Shown: positions 11,261-22,938 of the stretch, piece by piece
Layout of the letters: each line of letters opens with the position of its first letter
How positions within the stretch are numbered: position 1 is the first letter of the stretch
From: Brachypodium distachyon
Lineage: Eukaryota; Streptophyta; Magnoliopsida; Poales; Poaceae
Direction: 5' to 3'
NCBI RefSeq assembly: GCF_000005505.3
Contig: NC_016131.3
Span: 50,329,355-50,393,354, forward strand
DNA: 64,000 nt
Notes under the pieces: generated by a model
What the model was told of the DNA's origin: nothing
The model's input: only the letters and a program-made list of their open reading frames with translations
Databases searched by the model: none
Position numbers and translations under genes: made by a program

Positions 11261-11971
11261 TGTAGAATCACGTGGCTTGAGCTCGAGATACTCACAAAAT
11301 CAACGTAAATATCTCATTAGTATGAACCAAATTGCACTTACCACTAAATGAATATTCCATTTTAATAAATACAGAGTTTGATTCTTGGTGTATGGAAAGT
11401 AAGGCCACATGTAAGCCAGCCAGACAACAAAATATACATCTCTCATTCCAATCGCATTCACCGGAGACAGCCAATATTTGTGAACAGAAATTATATACAC
11501 CGTAGATAAATGTTTTCAACAACCACTGCACGACTCACAATTTATCCACCACGAGTGCGTTCTGTTCATGCTTCAAGAGTCATGTCATCACCTTTCTCTT
11601 TTGTTGCTATACCCAACTGTGAGCAGAAACAATGCAAGAAACAACTATTTATACAGATCATTGAGGTTCAGTACCTTCTTCATCATGTACACCGATTAAT
11701 AGCCAAAAATGCAAGAGAAAAAAAAAGAGGTTAAATGTTTGAGAATAGGAGACACTGGGAAGGACATGCTTAGTGCTTACTGTTAGCAAAATAAGTAGTT
11801 GTTTGTTTATTTCCAACTCAGCATGAATCGGTCGTCAGGTTGTTAGGACGTGCCGATCTTTCTCTTTTTCTGTTAGACCCCGAGCCGGCGATTCTGTGCC
11901 GTGCCTTGCATGTAGGATCGCTCGTAGGTGTTCTTGATCGTGGGCTGGCACGATCCGGTTGGAGAGCAATT

Positions 11972-12157
11972 TGTAAGCTGGAGAGAATGGGATCGAGGCA
12001 ACGCAATCGCTTCATTGCTGCTCAAAGGTATAAATACCACAAGTACAGGAGTTACAGAGGAGGCCACGATCTCATATGGCATGTACAGAGAGTGGCCGTC
12101 GTGTGCAAAACTGTTTGACAGAATGAGAACTGTCAAAGGCTAAGTCGTATTCTAACA
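11972..12157 (-). repeat. 3' LTR of the copia element (left end on + strand)
   Basis: 186 bp from TGTAAGCTGG to GTATTCTAACA. It differs from the other LTR at one internal base (CTCAAAGG against CTCAGAGG) and at the terminal base. A TATAAATACC segment inside may act as the promoter. Confidence 0.95.
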
Positions 12158-14763
12158 CCCTCCCGCAGTCCGTGCGTCGCCATTGAAGATGCACAGACTG
12201 GAGCGAAATGAATTGAAGGACGCCGTCGGCAGGCCCTTTGTCATGATATCGGCGAACTGTTGATCGGTGGGCACGTGCAGGACACGAATGACACCGAGCT
12301 GAACCTTCTCGCGGACGAAGTGGATGTCCAGCTCTATATGTTTGGTCCGCTTGTGATGCACCGGGTTTGCCGATAGGTACACCGCAGAGACATTGTCGCA
12401 GTAGACCACCAAGGTGCGCTTGACACCGGAGTCGAGCTCGCCGAGAAGTTGCTGCAGCCAGGAGCACTCGGCAACGGCGTTGGCGACCGCGCGATACTCC
12501 GCTTCAGCACTGGAGCGGGACACCGTTGGTTGGTGCTTGGAGGACCACGAGACGAGCGAGTCCCCGAGGTAGATGCAGTAGCCCGACGTGGATCGCCGGG
12601 TGTCAGGGCAGCCGGCCCAGTCGGCGTCGGAGTAGGCCAGCAGCTCGGTCGATGGAGAAGCACGAAGCTGGAGCCCGTAGCTGGTAGTCCCACGAATGTA
12701 CCGAAGCACGCGCTTGATGAGTGCCCAGTGGACGTCGCGCGGCTCATGCATGTGCTGGCACACTTGCTGCACAGCGTAGGCGATGTCGGGGCGCGTGAGC
12801 GTCAAGTACTGGAGCGCGCCTGCAATGCTGCGGTAGAGAGTCCCATCGGCAGCAGCAGCTCCGGCCGTAGCAGATAGCTTGGGCTTGGTGTCGACCGGCG
12901 TTGAAGCAGGCTTGCAGGATGTCATGCCGGCTTGTTCCAGCAGGTCGAGGGCGTACTGCTCTTACGAGAGGAAGAAGCCATCTTCTGATCGCCGCACATT
13001 GATGCCGAGGAAGAAGTGCAGCGGTCCAAGGTCCTTGAGCGCGAACTCGCTGCGGAGACGAGCGATGATGTCGTGGAGGAACCGAGTAGTGGACGCGGTG
13101 ATCACGATGTCGTCAACGTACAGGAGCAGGTACGCCGTGTTGCCGCCGCGCCTGAGCACGAACAGTGAGGTGTCCGAGCGTGTCGGAGTGAAGCCCAGGG
13201 TCGTCAGGAACGTGGCGAAGCGCAGGTACCATGCCCTGGGTGCCTGCTTGAGCCCGTACAGTGACTTGGAGAGGAGGCAGACGTCGTCTGGTCGCGAGCT
13301 GTCGACGAAGCCGACTGGTTGTTGGCAGAGAACGCGCTCAGCAAGCACGCCGTGGAGAAAGGCGTTGTTGATGTCGAGCTGGTGTACTGGCCACTTGCGC
13401 GATGCGGCGAGGTGGAGCACGGTGCGGACGGTGGCCGGCTTCACGACCGGCGAGAAGGTCTCTGCAAAATCAACACCTTCTTGTTGACAAAAACCACGAA
13501 CAACCCACCGTGCCTTGTAGCGCTCGAGGGATCCATCCGGCTTGAACTTGTGGTGAAAAATCCATTTGCCAGAGATGACATGGGCACCACGAGGTCGCGG
13601 CACGAGGCTCCAGGTGCTGTTGGCGAGGAGGGCGTCGTACTCGGCTTGCATCGCAGCTAGCCAGTTTGGGTCGCAGAGAGCTTCCCGTACTGACCGCGGG
13701 ATCGGCGAGATGCCATCGGCGACAGTGGCAACGTTGGCGAACCGGGAGTTGAGCTGGAAAATGCCACCCATGCCACGCGTCGTCATCCGGTGAGTAGGCA
13801 CTAGGGCTCCTTGTTTAGGCGCTGGTGCAGGTTCTGGCGCTGTCGATCCTGCTGAAGAGGAAGGAGACATGCCCGATCCTGCTGCTGTAGTTGTTGCAGG
13901 CGATGTGGATCCTGCTGCGGCAGACGGCGATCCTGCCACGGCAAACGGAGATCCTGCCGCAGCAGAGGGCGATCGTGCCGCGGTAGAAGTCGATCGTGCC
14001 ATGGTAGAGGGCACCGCAGGTGCTGGTGCGGTGGCAGCATGAGGACGGGGCTCCACGGGCACGGGCACGTACTGAACTTGCACAGGAGCTTCCGGAGGAG
14101 GTGCAGGCGATGCCGAAGGTGCTGCAGTGAGGTACGGGAACACCTGCTCATCAAAGTACACATGCCGTGAAATAATAACACGCCGAGTCGACGGATCGTA
14201 ACACTTGTAGCCGCGTTGGTTGGGAGGATAGCCAAGGAAGATGCAGGCCACTGAACGGGGGGGGGCAGTTTGTGCAGCGCTGTTGCTGCTGTGTTGGGAT
14301 AACACAGGCAGCCGAAGACTCGCAGATGTGTGTAGGAAGGTGGCGAAGCAAACAACAGCTCGTGGGGAGTGGTGAGCTGCCGCGGGCGACATGGTTTGAT
14401 GTTGAGCAAGTATGTGGCAGTGGCTAAAGCATCAGGCCAGAAGGAAGCTGGCAGACCGGCCTGAAATAACATGGTGCGCACGCTGTCATTGAGAGTACGG
14501 AGGATTCGTTCAGCCCGTCCATTTTGCTGGGAGGTATAAGGACATGTGAGCTGGAATTGGATGCCATGAGCGCCAAGAAAGGACCGCATGGCAAGGTTAT
14601 CCAACTCCCGCCCATTGTCTGTGTGTATGGCTAGGACAGGACACTGAAATTGGGTGCGGACGAAGGCATGGAAAGTGGTGAGAGTAGGGAGAGCCTCGGA
14701 TTTGCACCGCAAGGGGAAAGTCCAAGCATAGTGCGAGAAATCATCTAGAACAACAAGATAATA
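12152..14763 (-). pseudogene. copia pol remainder: integrase core, reverse transcriptase, RNase H (broken)
   Basis: Downstream of a TAA at 14764-14766 the same frame resumes with the integrase core: the HTDNGRELDN Asp motif and the PYTSQQNGRAERI Glu region. A G9 homopolymer (14257-14265) marks a frameshift; the other frame then carries IFLGYPPNQRGYKCYD, the RT start WVVRGFCQQEGVDFAETFSP, SLYGLKQAPRAWY and the catalytic YVDD (near 13110-13125). A TAA at 12962-12964 interrupts the end of RT. RNase H follows (SRSSAEAEYRAVA, YCDNVSAVYLSANP, HHKRTKHIELD) and ends inside the LTR at 12152. Three lesions mean no complete polyprotein can be made. Confidence 0.92.
12158..12166 (-). other. Polypurine tract of the copia element
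   Basis: On the minus strand GCGGGAGGG directly abuts the 3' LTR, the expected place of the plus-strand primer. Confidence 0.8.
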
Positions 14764-16551
14764 TTAAAAACCACTATGACTAAGTACAGGAGAGGTCCAC
14801 AGATCACAATGCACAAGTTCAAACGGAAATTTGGCTATAGAAGATGACAATGAAAATGGTAGCCGCACATGCTTGCCGACACGGCAGGCATGACAGGTGT
14901 GCGACGCGGATTTACTACATTGAAAATCTAGAGATGTTGCTAGACGGGCAAAGGCAGCTTTCCCGGGATGGCCAAGTCGTCGGTGCCAAACATCCGAGGA
15001 TACAGAGGCCGTGAGGCTGTGATGACGGGGCGCAGAGGAAGACGAGCGGAGCGGGTACAAGTCGCCAGCGCTGTCAGAGCGGTGCACCACTGTCTTGGTT
15101 CGGAAGTCCTTAATAGAGAAACCAAAGGGATCAAATTCAACAGACACATTGTTATCACGAGTAAGGGATCGAACAGAAATTAGATTTTTGATTAAGGAAG
15201 GAGTAATGAGAACATTTCGTAGCTGTAAAGGAAGAGAGGAAGAGAGGGTGGAAGAGCCAGAATGAGTAATCGGTAAATGAGAACCATTGCCGACCACGAT
15301 GTTGAAAGAGGGAGGGTGGGGATCACGAGAAACAAGGATACCGGGGTTGGACGCCATGTGGGAAGAGGCGCCCGTGTCGAAGTACCAGTCGCCGCCACCT
15401 GGGTACTGGCTGGGGGGCGGCGTGTTCAGTAGCGCCTCGTACAGCTGCGGGTTCACCCAAGCAGTGCCCGCAGGGGGCGCCGGGAGCGGCGTGGGCGCCC
15501 CGAACGGGGACGCCGGGACCGGTGCAGCGCCAGGTGCAAGGAATGCCGCCAGGCCCTGAGGTGCACCAGGACACGCCCCGAGGATGCCCGTGCCTGGCGT
15601 GCGGAACGGCATCTGCCAGGCGTGGACGTAGCCGGACCAGGGTGGTGCAGGTGCGCCGGTCGGTGTAGAGTTGCGGGGCGCGCCGCCGTTTCTGCCGGAG
15701 GAGCGGTTGCGCCCATCGCCCTGGGGCTGCTGCTGGCCACCGCCCCGCCTCCTCCTCGTGGACTGGCCACGATCGCTGCCGTTGTCCTTCTCCTTGGCTG
15801 GGACAAACGAGCTGGATGGAGAGTGGCCGGCAAGCATTGCCGAGGACGCCTCCAGCTTGGCAGTGTGCTTGATGCGACGCTCCTCCTGGATGAGGTACGA
15901 CCGAGCCTGCAAGAAGGAGAGCGGCGCTGCAGTAGGCAGGGTCAGGTTGGCGACGGCGTTAGCGAACGGCTTGCCGAGGCCGCGCAGGAGGTTGACGAGG
16001 AGCTCCTTGTCCGAGACGGGGTAGCCAACGTCACGGAGCGTGTCAGCCAGCGTCTTCAGGCGGGTGGAGTACTCGAGGATCGTCAAATCACCCTGGAACA
16101 GCGAGTGGAACTCCTGCTTGGCGTAGACGGCGCGCTGCATGTTGTTGTCGAGGAAGAGGGAGCCGATGGAGTTCCAGAGCGAGGCCGCCGTGTCGTCGGG
16201 CTCGAGGACGAGGTCGAAGATCTCCTTGCTCACAGTGGTGTAGAGCCAGGATACGATGTATTGATCGATCTGAACCCACTCGTCGTCGGCATCGTGGGCG
16301 TTGACGGAGCCGTCGATGTGGTCGCAGACGCCAAACTTGCGGAAAGCATTCATGAACATGATCCGCCAGGAAGAATAGTTGGAGACGTGGAGATCGAGCA
16401 CCTCGCGGACGTGCAGCTGGATGTTGGTGTGCTGGACGGAGCCAACAATGACCGGCACAGCCGGCCGGCGAGACGCGAAGGGGTTCTGGAGAGCAGCGCC
16501 GGCGACGGTAGTGGCGTTGTCATCGTCGGAGAAGGAGCCGGCGCTCGCCAT
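14764..16551 (-). pseudogene. copia gag, protease and pre-integrase region
   Basis: The likely start is the ATG at 16551 (cccATGGCG); an earlier in-frame ATG at 16590 overlaps the primer binding site. Gag of the UBN2 type spans roughly the first 240 residues (SWLYTTVSKEIFDLV, LTILEYSTRLKTLADTLRDV, LLRGLGKPFANAVANL). Where a CCHC zinc knuckle would be expected there is an Arg/Gly/Gln-rich stretch and no Cys-His box. Protease motif WYFDTGASSHMAS lies near 15378. GAG-pre-integrase is marked by WHRRLGHPG and CHACRVGKH. The frame ends in a premature TAA (14764-14766) just as the integrase core begins. Confidence 0.92.
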
Positions 16552-16579
16552 GGGTGCAGAAGCGAGAGGATCAAGAAAA

Positions 16580-16589
16580 TCTGATACCA
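16580..16589 (-). other. Primer binding site of the copia element
   Basis: On the minus strand TGGTATCAGA immediately follows the 5' LTR. It is complementary to the 3' end of initiator tRNA-Met, the standard primer of plant copia elements. Confidence 0.93.
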
Positions 16590-16775
16590 TGTAAGCTGGA
16601 GAGAATGGGATCGAGGCAACGCAATCGCTTCATTGCTGCTCAGAGGTATAAATACCACAAGTACAGGAGTTACAGAGGAGGCCACGATCTCATATGGCAT
16701 GTACAGAGAGTGGCCGTCGTGTGCAAAACTGTTTGACAGAATGAGAACTGTCAAAGGCTAAGTCGTATTCTAACG
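16590..16775 (-). repeat. 5' LTR of the copia element (right end on + strand)
   Basis: 186 bp matching 11972-12157 except for two bases, including the outermost base (CTAACG here, CTAACA in the other copy). Followed by the CAATT target duplication. Confidence 0.95.
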
Positions 16776-16994
16776 CAATTCACGGAGCAAGTTATTTCCG
16801 TTGAGAATAAATGGAAGAGAAGAAAACGCAGCAAGTCGTACGCTGCACCGAAAATCCTCCCGAGTCTCTGTGTGTCTGTTATTGCATTCGCATTGAGAGC
16901 TGAGAGTTGAGAGCAGTGAGCGCCACCTAACGTCCACACTGATGAAGTGATGATCACCTATTTTGCTAGAGTTGCCATTCGCACGACATCCATA

Positions 16995-17170
16995 AAAAGT
17001 GAGCTGGCTGACTGGTAGGTGTTTTATCTTGCATCTATTTCTCATGGTACTGCATGTTGAGAGAGGCCTTAAGTGACCTGTGTGCTCTGTACTCATGAAA
17101 TAGATGCAGTGCAGAAATAGTGTCATCATATCCTGAAGTTAGTTTGCTCAGGATCAGAACCCAAATCACA
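16995..17170 (+). repeat. Partial copy of the MTN downstream flank
   Basis: Shares TTTCTCATGGTACTGCATGT, GTGTGCTCTGTACTCATGAA and ATCCTGAAGTTAGTTTGCTC-type segments with 10800-10915 and 18450-18575. It lacks the UTR part with the polyadenylation-like block. Confidence 0.65.
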
Positions 17171-17754
17171 TGGCTTGAGCTTGAAATTCGACAAAATCAA
17201 CGTAAATATCTCGTTAGTATGAACTAAATTGCACCGACCACTAAATTAATATTCCATTTTAATAAATAGCGAGTTTGACTCTTGGTGGATGGAAAGCACG
17301 GCCACCTCTAATTCTCTAAACTAGCCAAGCAACAGCATACATCTCTCTGGGCTATCATTCCAATCGACTTCACCAGAGACAAACAGTATTTGTAAAGACA
17401 ACTCATAATTAAATGTTTTCAACAACCACACCCTGCATGACTGACAATTTATATATAGATCACCACGAGTGGGTTCTGTTAGATGCTTCAGTAGCAGAAA
17501 CAATACGAGGTAGAACTATTTGTGCACAACAATCATATGAGTTCAGGATCATTGAGGTTCAACATCTTCTCATGTACACCGACTATTGAGGGAAAAAAGA
17601 GAGCTTTGTTTGAGAGTAGGAGACATCGAGAAGGAAATGCTTAGTGCCTCTGCAGTAAAGAGCGCCTACTGTTCGTTGTGTCGCCCTTGGGTCCTTCACA
17701 TAACAACGTGGATTCATCTCGTGGGTGCACCTAGCTTGGCAGCTTCATCACATG

Positions 17755-17915
17755 CTGTCTAGCTTTCCAAATGCAGTGAAGAAGTGACGTTGTTGCAATA
17801 AAGACACTTCCCTTGTTTGTGTTTAACCAATAAATCACTTTGCCAATCTTGGTGTACTGGTTGGTTGGTTGGTTTGGTTTGTTCTCTTGCTTTTACTTCT
17901 CACTGTAATACAACA
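17755..17915 (+). repeat. Partial copy of the MTN downstream flank
   Basis: TTTCCAAATGCAGTGAAGAA, then GACACTTCCCTTGTTTGTGT, ACCAATAAATCACTTTGCC and the GGTTGGT/TTCTCTTGCTTTTA run match 10690-10820. Confidence 0.65.
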
Positions 17916-18119
17916 TGTTCAGAGAGAGCAAACCAAACACCGAGAGGTATTCCCTTCATTTGTTTTTACAATGTCTCTCCTAAAAAGGTGGTTATTACCA
18001 AATCATAATGAAAATTGAGAGAGAATAAATATCATTTTAATGTTAAAAAACACTATTATCAAGATGAAACACAGATAATGATGAAGTGAATACCAAGAGA
18101 ATTAATAAGTGCAGTTAAA

Positions 18120-18570
18120 CTTGGACATGTTATTACTCGGAGCCATTGTATTGGATTTTGTAGGATCTTTCGCAAAATGTGCAGGCTTAATAGTGATGAA
18201 GGCGATGTACTGTTAAAAATCAAATGAAGATGATGGGCACTTGGATTCCCATGAATTTGAATTCGGTATAGAGAAAAAAAGAACTCTATGATTGATGGAT
18301 GCACCTTCACATGGGTGCTCATTTTTCTGTTTTTTTTTCTCTTAGTTTCCAGATGCAGATGCAGTGAGGTGTGAATTTCTGTAGTAAAGGCACTTTCCTT
18401 GTTTGTGTTTACTTGCTTCACTTCCTGGCTCACTAGTTGGTGTGTTCTCTTGCATCTATTTCTCATGGTACTGCATGTTGAGAGACGCCTGAAGTGACTT
18501 GTGTTCTCTGCCCTCATGAAACAGATGCAGTGTAGCAATAGTGTCCTCATATCCTGAAGTTAGTTTGCTC
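18120..18570 (+). repeat. Long copy of the MTN 3' UTR and flank
   Basis: Matches 10515-10915 almost from end to end: ATTGGATTTTGTAGGATCTT, AAAATGTGCAGGCTTAATAG, GATGAAGGCGATGTACTGTT, CCCATGAATTTGAATTCGG, then the CACTTTCCTTGTTTGTG and ATGAAACAGATGCAGTGTAG blocks. It lies about 7.8 kb downstream of the stop codon it was copied from. Confidence 0.8.
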
Positions 18571-19309
18571 AGGACCAGAGCCCGAATCACATGGCTTGAG
18601 CTCGAAATTCGACAAAATCAACGTAAATATCTCGTTAGTATGAACCAAATTGTGCCTACCACTAAATGAATATTCCACTTGAATAAAGGACAGAGTTTGA
18701 CTCTTGGTGGATGGAAAGTACGACCACATCAGAAGTAGCCAAGCTTTACATCCCCTTCGTCTCTCGTTCAAATAGCATTCACTAGAGACTGCCAATATTT
18801 ATGAAGACCATTTTATGGATAGATGTTTTCAACAACCACGCCCTGCACGATCACAATTTATATACCAGCATGAGCATGAGTGCGTTCTGTTCCTGCTTCA
18901 CGAGTCGCTCATTTCATCACCTCTTTCTTGTTCCACTACACCAAACTGTTAGCAGAAACAATACAAAGGGCTATTTGTACTGTAGGAGACAATGGGATCA
19001 GTCTAGGATCATTGTTTTTCAACGAATTCCTCTCATGTACACAACCTATTAGCGAAAAGAATGCACGTGAAAAGAACAGGGGAGGTTAGCTTAGGAATAG
19101 TAGACACCGGCAACAAAACGCGTAGGTCATGTCAAGGGGTGAGCACCTATTGTTCGTCGTGTTGCCCTTCACCCTCTTGGCACGATAGCATAGCTTCGTC
19201 ACATGTTAGAAACTTAGAATTCAAATGTTGTGATTCCCATTTATCTGGCGTAGAATAAAAAGATCTCTTATGATTCATGAACATACCTTGGCAGCTCCAT
19301 CACACGCTA

Positions 19310-19490
19310 CCTAGCTTCACCAAATAGAGTGGAGGAGTCAATTCTTGTTGCAGTAAAGACACTTTCCATGTTCGTGTTTCACCCAATAAATTGCTTTGCC
19401 AATCCTGGTCTACTGGCAGGCTGGCTGGTTTGGTGTTTTCTCTTGCTTTTATTTCTCATGGTACTGCATGTTCAGAAAGCCCACTGAACA
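19310..19490 (+). repeat. Partial copy of the MTN downstream flank next to the B3 gene
   Basis: Carries GTAAAGACACTTTCCATGTT, CCCAATAAATTGCTTTGCCA and TTCTCTTGCTTTTATTTCTC, matching 10720-10820. It ends about 270 bp before the B3 start codon, so it may lie in that gene's promoter. Confidence 0.65.
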
Positions 19491-19757
19491 CTAAAGAGAG
19501 GTGTAGATAACTAGATAAGATCCATTGTCCATCCATTGGCACAACATGGAACAAACAACAAAGTAAGTAAAGTGACCTCCAGCTTCTTCCTTGCTTGCCC
19601 TGCCCTCTGTTCTATTCAGGTGCTGGTGCTCTGCTCCCAAGCTTCACTCAAATTGAGCATGCTTCCTGCCATTAGAATTAGATCTTGCAGCGAGTTGATA
19701 TTTTTACAGTAGGTGGTGCCAGGGTTCTTGTTGCCACACTGATCTTGTGTCACAGAG

Positions 19758-20363
19758 ATGGAGAACTCTGCTGCCGGTTCGTCATGGAGGCAGATGCCGG
19801 ACGTGCTGATCGTGAAGCCGAGCGGCGAGATCATCTTCCCGGCGTCCGATCAGCAGCAGCACGAGACCACCCCGCTCTCCGGCGACCACCCCTTCTTCAC
19901 CGCCGTCTTGTCCAGGACCCAGCTCCGCGACATGGTGCCCCTGCCCTGATTACCTTCAATTCTTGAGAGCTCAATTAATTAGCTCACTGGCTTGCTGACT
20001 GATGTTCTTCTTCTTGGCTTGGCCTTGGCCTGGGCCTGGCAGGTGATCCCGGCCCGCTTCCAGCGGCGGCTGCCGGCCCGGCGAGCGGGGGCCGTGGTGC
20101 GTTGCGGCGGGAGGTCGTGGGCCATGAACTACTGCGGGGACACCAAGGTGAAGCGCTTCGACACGGCCTGGGCCCACTTCGCCGCCGACAACCGGCTGCG
20201 GTTCGGCGACGCCTGCGTCTTCGAGCTCGTCTCCGGCGCCGGCGGGAGGGAGCTGGTGTTCGAGGTGCAGGTGCTGCGTGGCGGCGGCCTGCCAGAGCCG
20301 GAGCCGGAGGAGGAGGACGGAGTGGTTGCCGGCAAGCCCATCGTCATCGGGGACGACGACTAG
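19758..20363 (+). CDS. Short single-B3-domain protein (REM-like transcription factor)
   Basis: Two exons, 19758-19934 and 20043-20363, joined in phase 0 (ATG|GTGCCC donor, CTGGCAG acceptor), give 165 residues. The B3 domain runs from about residue 44 to 130: HPFFTAVLSRTQLRD, then VIPARFQRRLP, GGRSWAMNYCGDTKVKRF, DTAWAHFAADNRLRFGDACV and FELV. These are the strand and loop signatures of plant B3 DNA-binding domains of the REM type. A C-terminal acidic tail (PEPEPEEEDG, ending GDDD) follows. REM proteins commonly have several B3 domains; this one has a single copy and no extra domain. It is likely nuclear. It sits alone inside the tandem array, and part of its 3' flank is duplicated near 25790-26110. 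The first intron is only 108 bp. Expression is unproven, but both exons are open and the splice is sensible. Confidence 0.82.
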
Positions 20364-20419
20364 ACGCTTCGATCTTGCAACATCACTAGTATGCATGAGA
20401 GATCTGCAGCCGACTTTCT

Positions 20420-21600
20420 AGTTTCTAGTGTTAGCTTGCATTTCATTCCCTAACTATTCCCACGTTTCATGTGTAACGCACGTTTTAACTACGATGCGAT
20501 GGGTTCATGTGAGTAATTTTTGCAAAATCATACATAAATATTTCAAGTCATATCATCCACGTAATTTGGTCACACATTTCTATGGTTAGTTAATTTGCTC
20601 AAGACGATATATAGCCAAAGTTTATATGGCTCGAGCTCGAAAATTGATTAAATCATCGTTGGTATGAACCAAATTGCACCTGCCAAAAAATGGATTTTCT
20701 ATTTTAATAAAGTATGGAGAGTTTACGTCCCTCTTTCACTAACTGCATGCAACGGAGACGTCCAATTAATATTTATGAAGACCTTTTCGTAGATAAATGG
20801 TTTCAACAACCACATACCCTGCAGACTAAGAATTTATATACCCCCGCAAGTTTTTGCGCGTGTACTGCTTCACAATTCATTTCTTCACTTTTCTCTTCCT
20901 CGCTTCCATGCTTCAGGATCCGGTTAAACACCTTCCTCGCATACACCAACTATTAGCAAAAAGATGGCAAGAGGAAAGAAAAAAAATGTTAGTTTGAGAA
21001 TAGGAGACATTGGGATAAAAAATGCTACTATCAGGTGACCTGTAGTTATTGTACATTGTGTTGCCTCGGCTTCACACAATTTTTTAGTAGCATGGAAGGG
21101 CGTGAATTCTTGTGCGATCCAAAAATTGAGCTACAGTGCATGCATAGACAACCATGCCTTGGCTTCAAACTATTAATTAAATTCATCAAAAAGTTGTCCA
21201 CTGAGATATAGGAAAGCAGACAAAAAAACAGCTAGGTTCAAGAGCTGGAAGGACAGATGTGACCACAACAATACAAACTCGACATAATGTTATTGAAGGA
21301 CAAAAAATACAGAAAATTCTAATTATACTTGATGTTATATTTCTTCACATTGGGCTTCAAATTCAGTGAAGCAATATATATGCAGCCCCTCAAAAAGAGA
21401 ATTTGCTATGACAACACGCCTCGATGCCCATGACGTAAACCATCTCAAGTTTTAAGTCAAATGTCGATGCCGTTTGGTCACATCATATTTGCTCAAGACC
21501 AGAAATCAGAGTCAGATGGCTTGAGATTTGAAATTCGAAAAAAAATTCATTGTAAACGCCTCGTAATGAATGAATATTGCACTTACCAATGAATCAATAT
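20420..21600. repeat. Array block A1: B3 3' flank plus two landmark units
   Basis: From TTAGCTTGCATTTCATTCCC onward this block aligns with 25790-27080, including AAGTCATATCATCCACGTAA, TATGGAGAGTTTACGTCCCT, TGCATGCAACGGAGACGTCC and the GTGAAGCAATAT/CAGCCCCTCAAAAAGAGAAT run. It is the best preserved long duplication in the array. A shorter relative occurs at 30030-30290. Confidence 0.75.
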
Positions 21601-22094
21601 TTCAATTAATAAAGGTTATAGTTTGACTTTTGATGGGTAGAAGGTAGAACCACGTACAAACTGGCCAAGCCACCACATTTTTTTTCCTTTCCAATCTCTA
21701 TCGGCCTTTCCATGCAAAGATATCTTGTGGAATTTATCTCGATTAAATGTTTTTAGAAACCATGCATGTCCCGTATGATTAACAATATATATACCACTGC
21801 CACCCATCCAGCGTGTTCTGCCCATACTACACAGGTCATTTCAACATGTTTTTTCCTTTCTCCTCTGCATCTTCTCTTTCTCTTCTACATTATATGTTGG
21901 CAGAGACGATGTAAGAAAAACCACAGTTCATAAACAAGAGTCGGTCGAGTGGATGTTTCTGTTCATGCTTCAGGATCACCGACGTTCAGCACCTTCCTCT
22001 CATGCATCAACTATTGTTAGGAAAGAAATAAATGAGTTTAGCCGTTGAGAATAGGAGGCACCGGAAAGAAAACGCTTAGAAAGACATGAGAGGA

Positions 22095-22430
22095 TGGTAT
22101 TGTGCCTTGTAATTGCCATGCGATGTGCTTCTCCTTGACAGGGCCACTCCTCGGAGCTGCGATGTCGACACGGTTATGACCGAGGACGAAGCAAAACGTC
22201 TGTTGACGTCGACGGTGGCGGAGACATCTCGCCACTTCCCCGATGGTGGAAATCCAACATACCTACTCCTAATCCACACCTTCCGCCGCCGGCCGCCGGC
22301 AGCAAGCAGCTGCTGTTGACCCGACCCTTGCTCAGCTCTGCATCCCCCGTCGCCCAAGCCCGAGCCGGCGCCACAAACCCCGTCTGTAGTGGGCTGTCCA
22401 GGCAAGCTGATGCTGAAATAGGCACGCATT
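22095..22430. repeat. GC-rich island of an array unit
   Basis: A GC-rich block inside AT-rich array sequence. It shares GTATTGTGCCTTGTAATTGCC-type lead-in, GACAGGGCCACTCC, GACGGTGGCGGAGACATC, TTCCGCCGCCGGCCGCCGGC and CCCGTCGCCCAAGCCCGAGC words with the islands at 27545, 28690 and 35430. The reading frame is not conserved. Confidence 0.6.
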
Positions 22431-22938
22431 TCTTCACCCTCTTATTGTGTTCCGGTTTGCTCCGGTGTTTGGCCTGTTCTGTTTAGCTTTGGAACCTTCC
22501 GGCTTCTCTTCGACGGAAATATTTGGTTGCAAATATTAGGCTTCCCTTCCAAATATTTGGTTGCAACTGTAGACATTACTAGTTCAATAGCGGTTTTAAG
22601 ATGAACGAAAACCATAACTGTATTAATTTAGTAGCGAGAGAATTTCAAGGTTTCATCTTGCGCGTTTGGTGAAAACTCAATTTTCATCTGATCATCTGGG
22701 TCTGCACAATAAGGATGGGTATTGCATTATGAACGAAATGTGGGTACTGAAACAAAATTGTCTAAAAATAATTGTAGCCGTTTTTAAACACCTCATTATG
22801 AAATAAATGTTGCATCTACTGCTAAATTAATATTCCAGCTAATAAAGCATATAGGTTGACATTTATGAATCTCTCTTTTTCTCAACTCTTTGTTGACCCT
22901 TTTATGCAAAAATATCTCATTGAATTTATTTTGATAAA

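Larger units (their letters stand above)
11972..16775 (-). mobile_element. Ty1/copia retrotransposon, full length, minus orientation, coding-defective
   Basis: The element is 4.8 kb between 186-bp LTRs and flanked by CAATT (11967-11971 and 16776-16780). Order on the minus strand is LTR, tRNA-Met primer site, gag, protease, integrase, reverse transcriptase, RNase H, polypurine tract, LTR, which is copia order. The LTRs differ at two of 186 positions by my reading, one being the terminal base (A in the left copy, G in the right). The insertion is therefore young. The polyprotein is broken by two nonsense codons and one frameshift. Short LTRs and the lack of a CCHC zinc knuckle would suit the Ale/Retrofit type, but lineage is uncertain. 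Confidence 0.96.

Noticed and set aside
12449..12877. Plus-strand ORFs across 12.4-16.6 kb
   Set aside because: They are antisense shadows of the copia polyprotein; long open frames reflect its GC-rich codon use.
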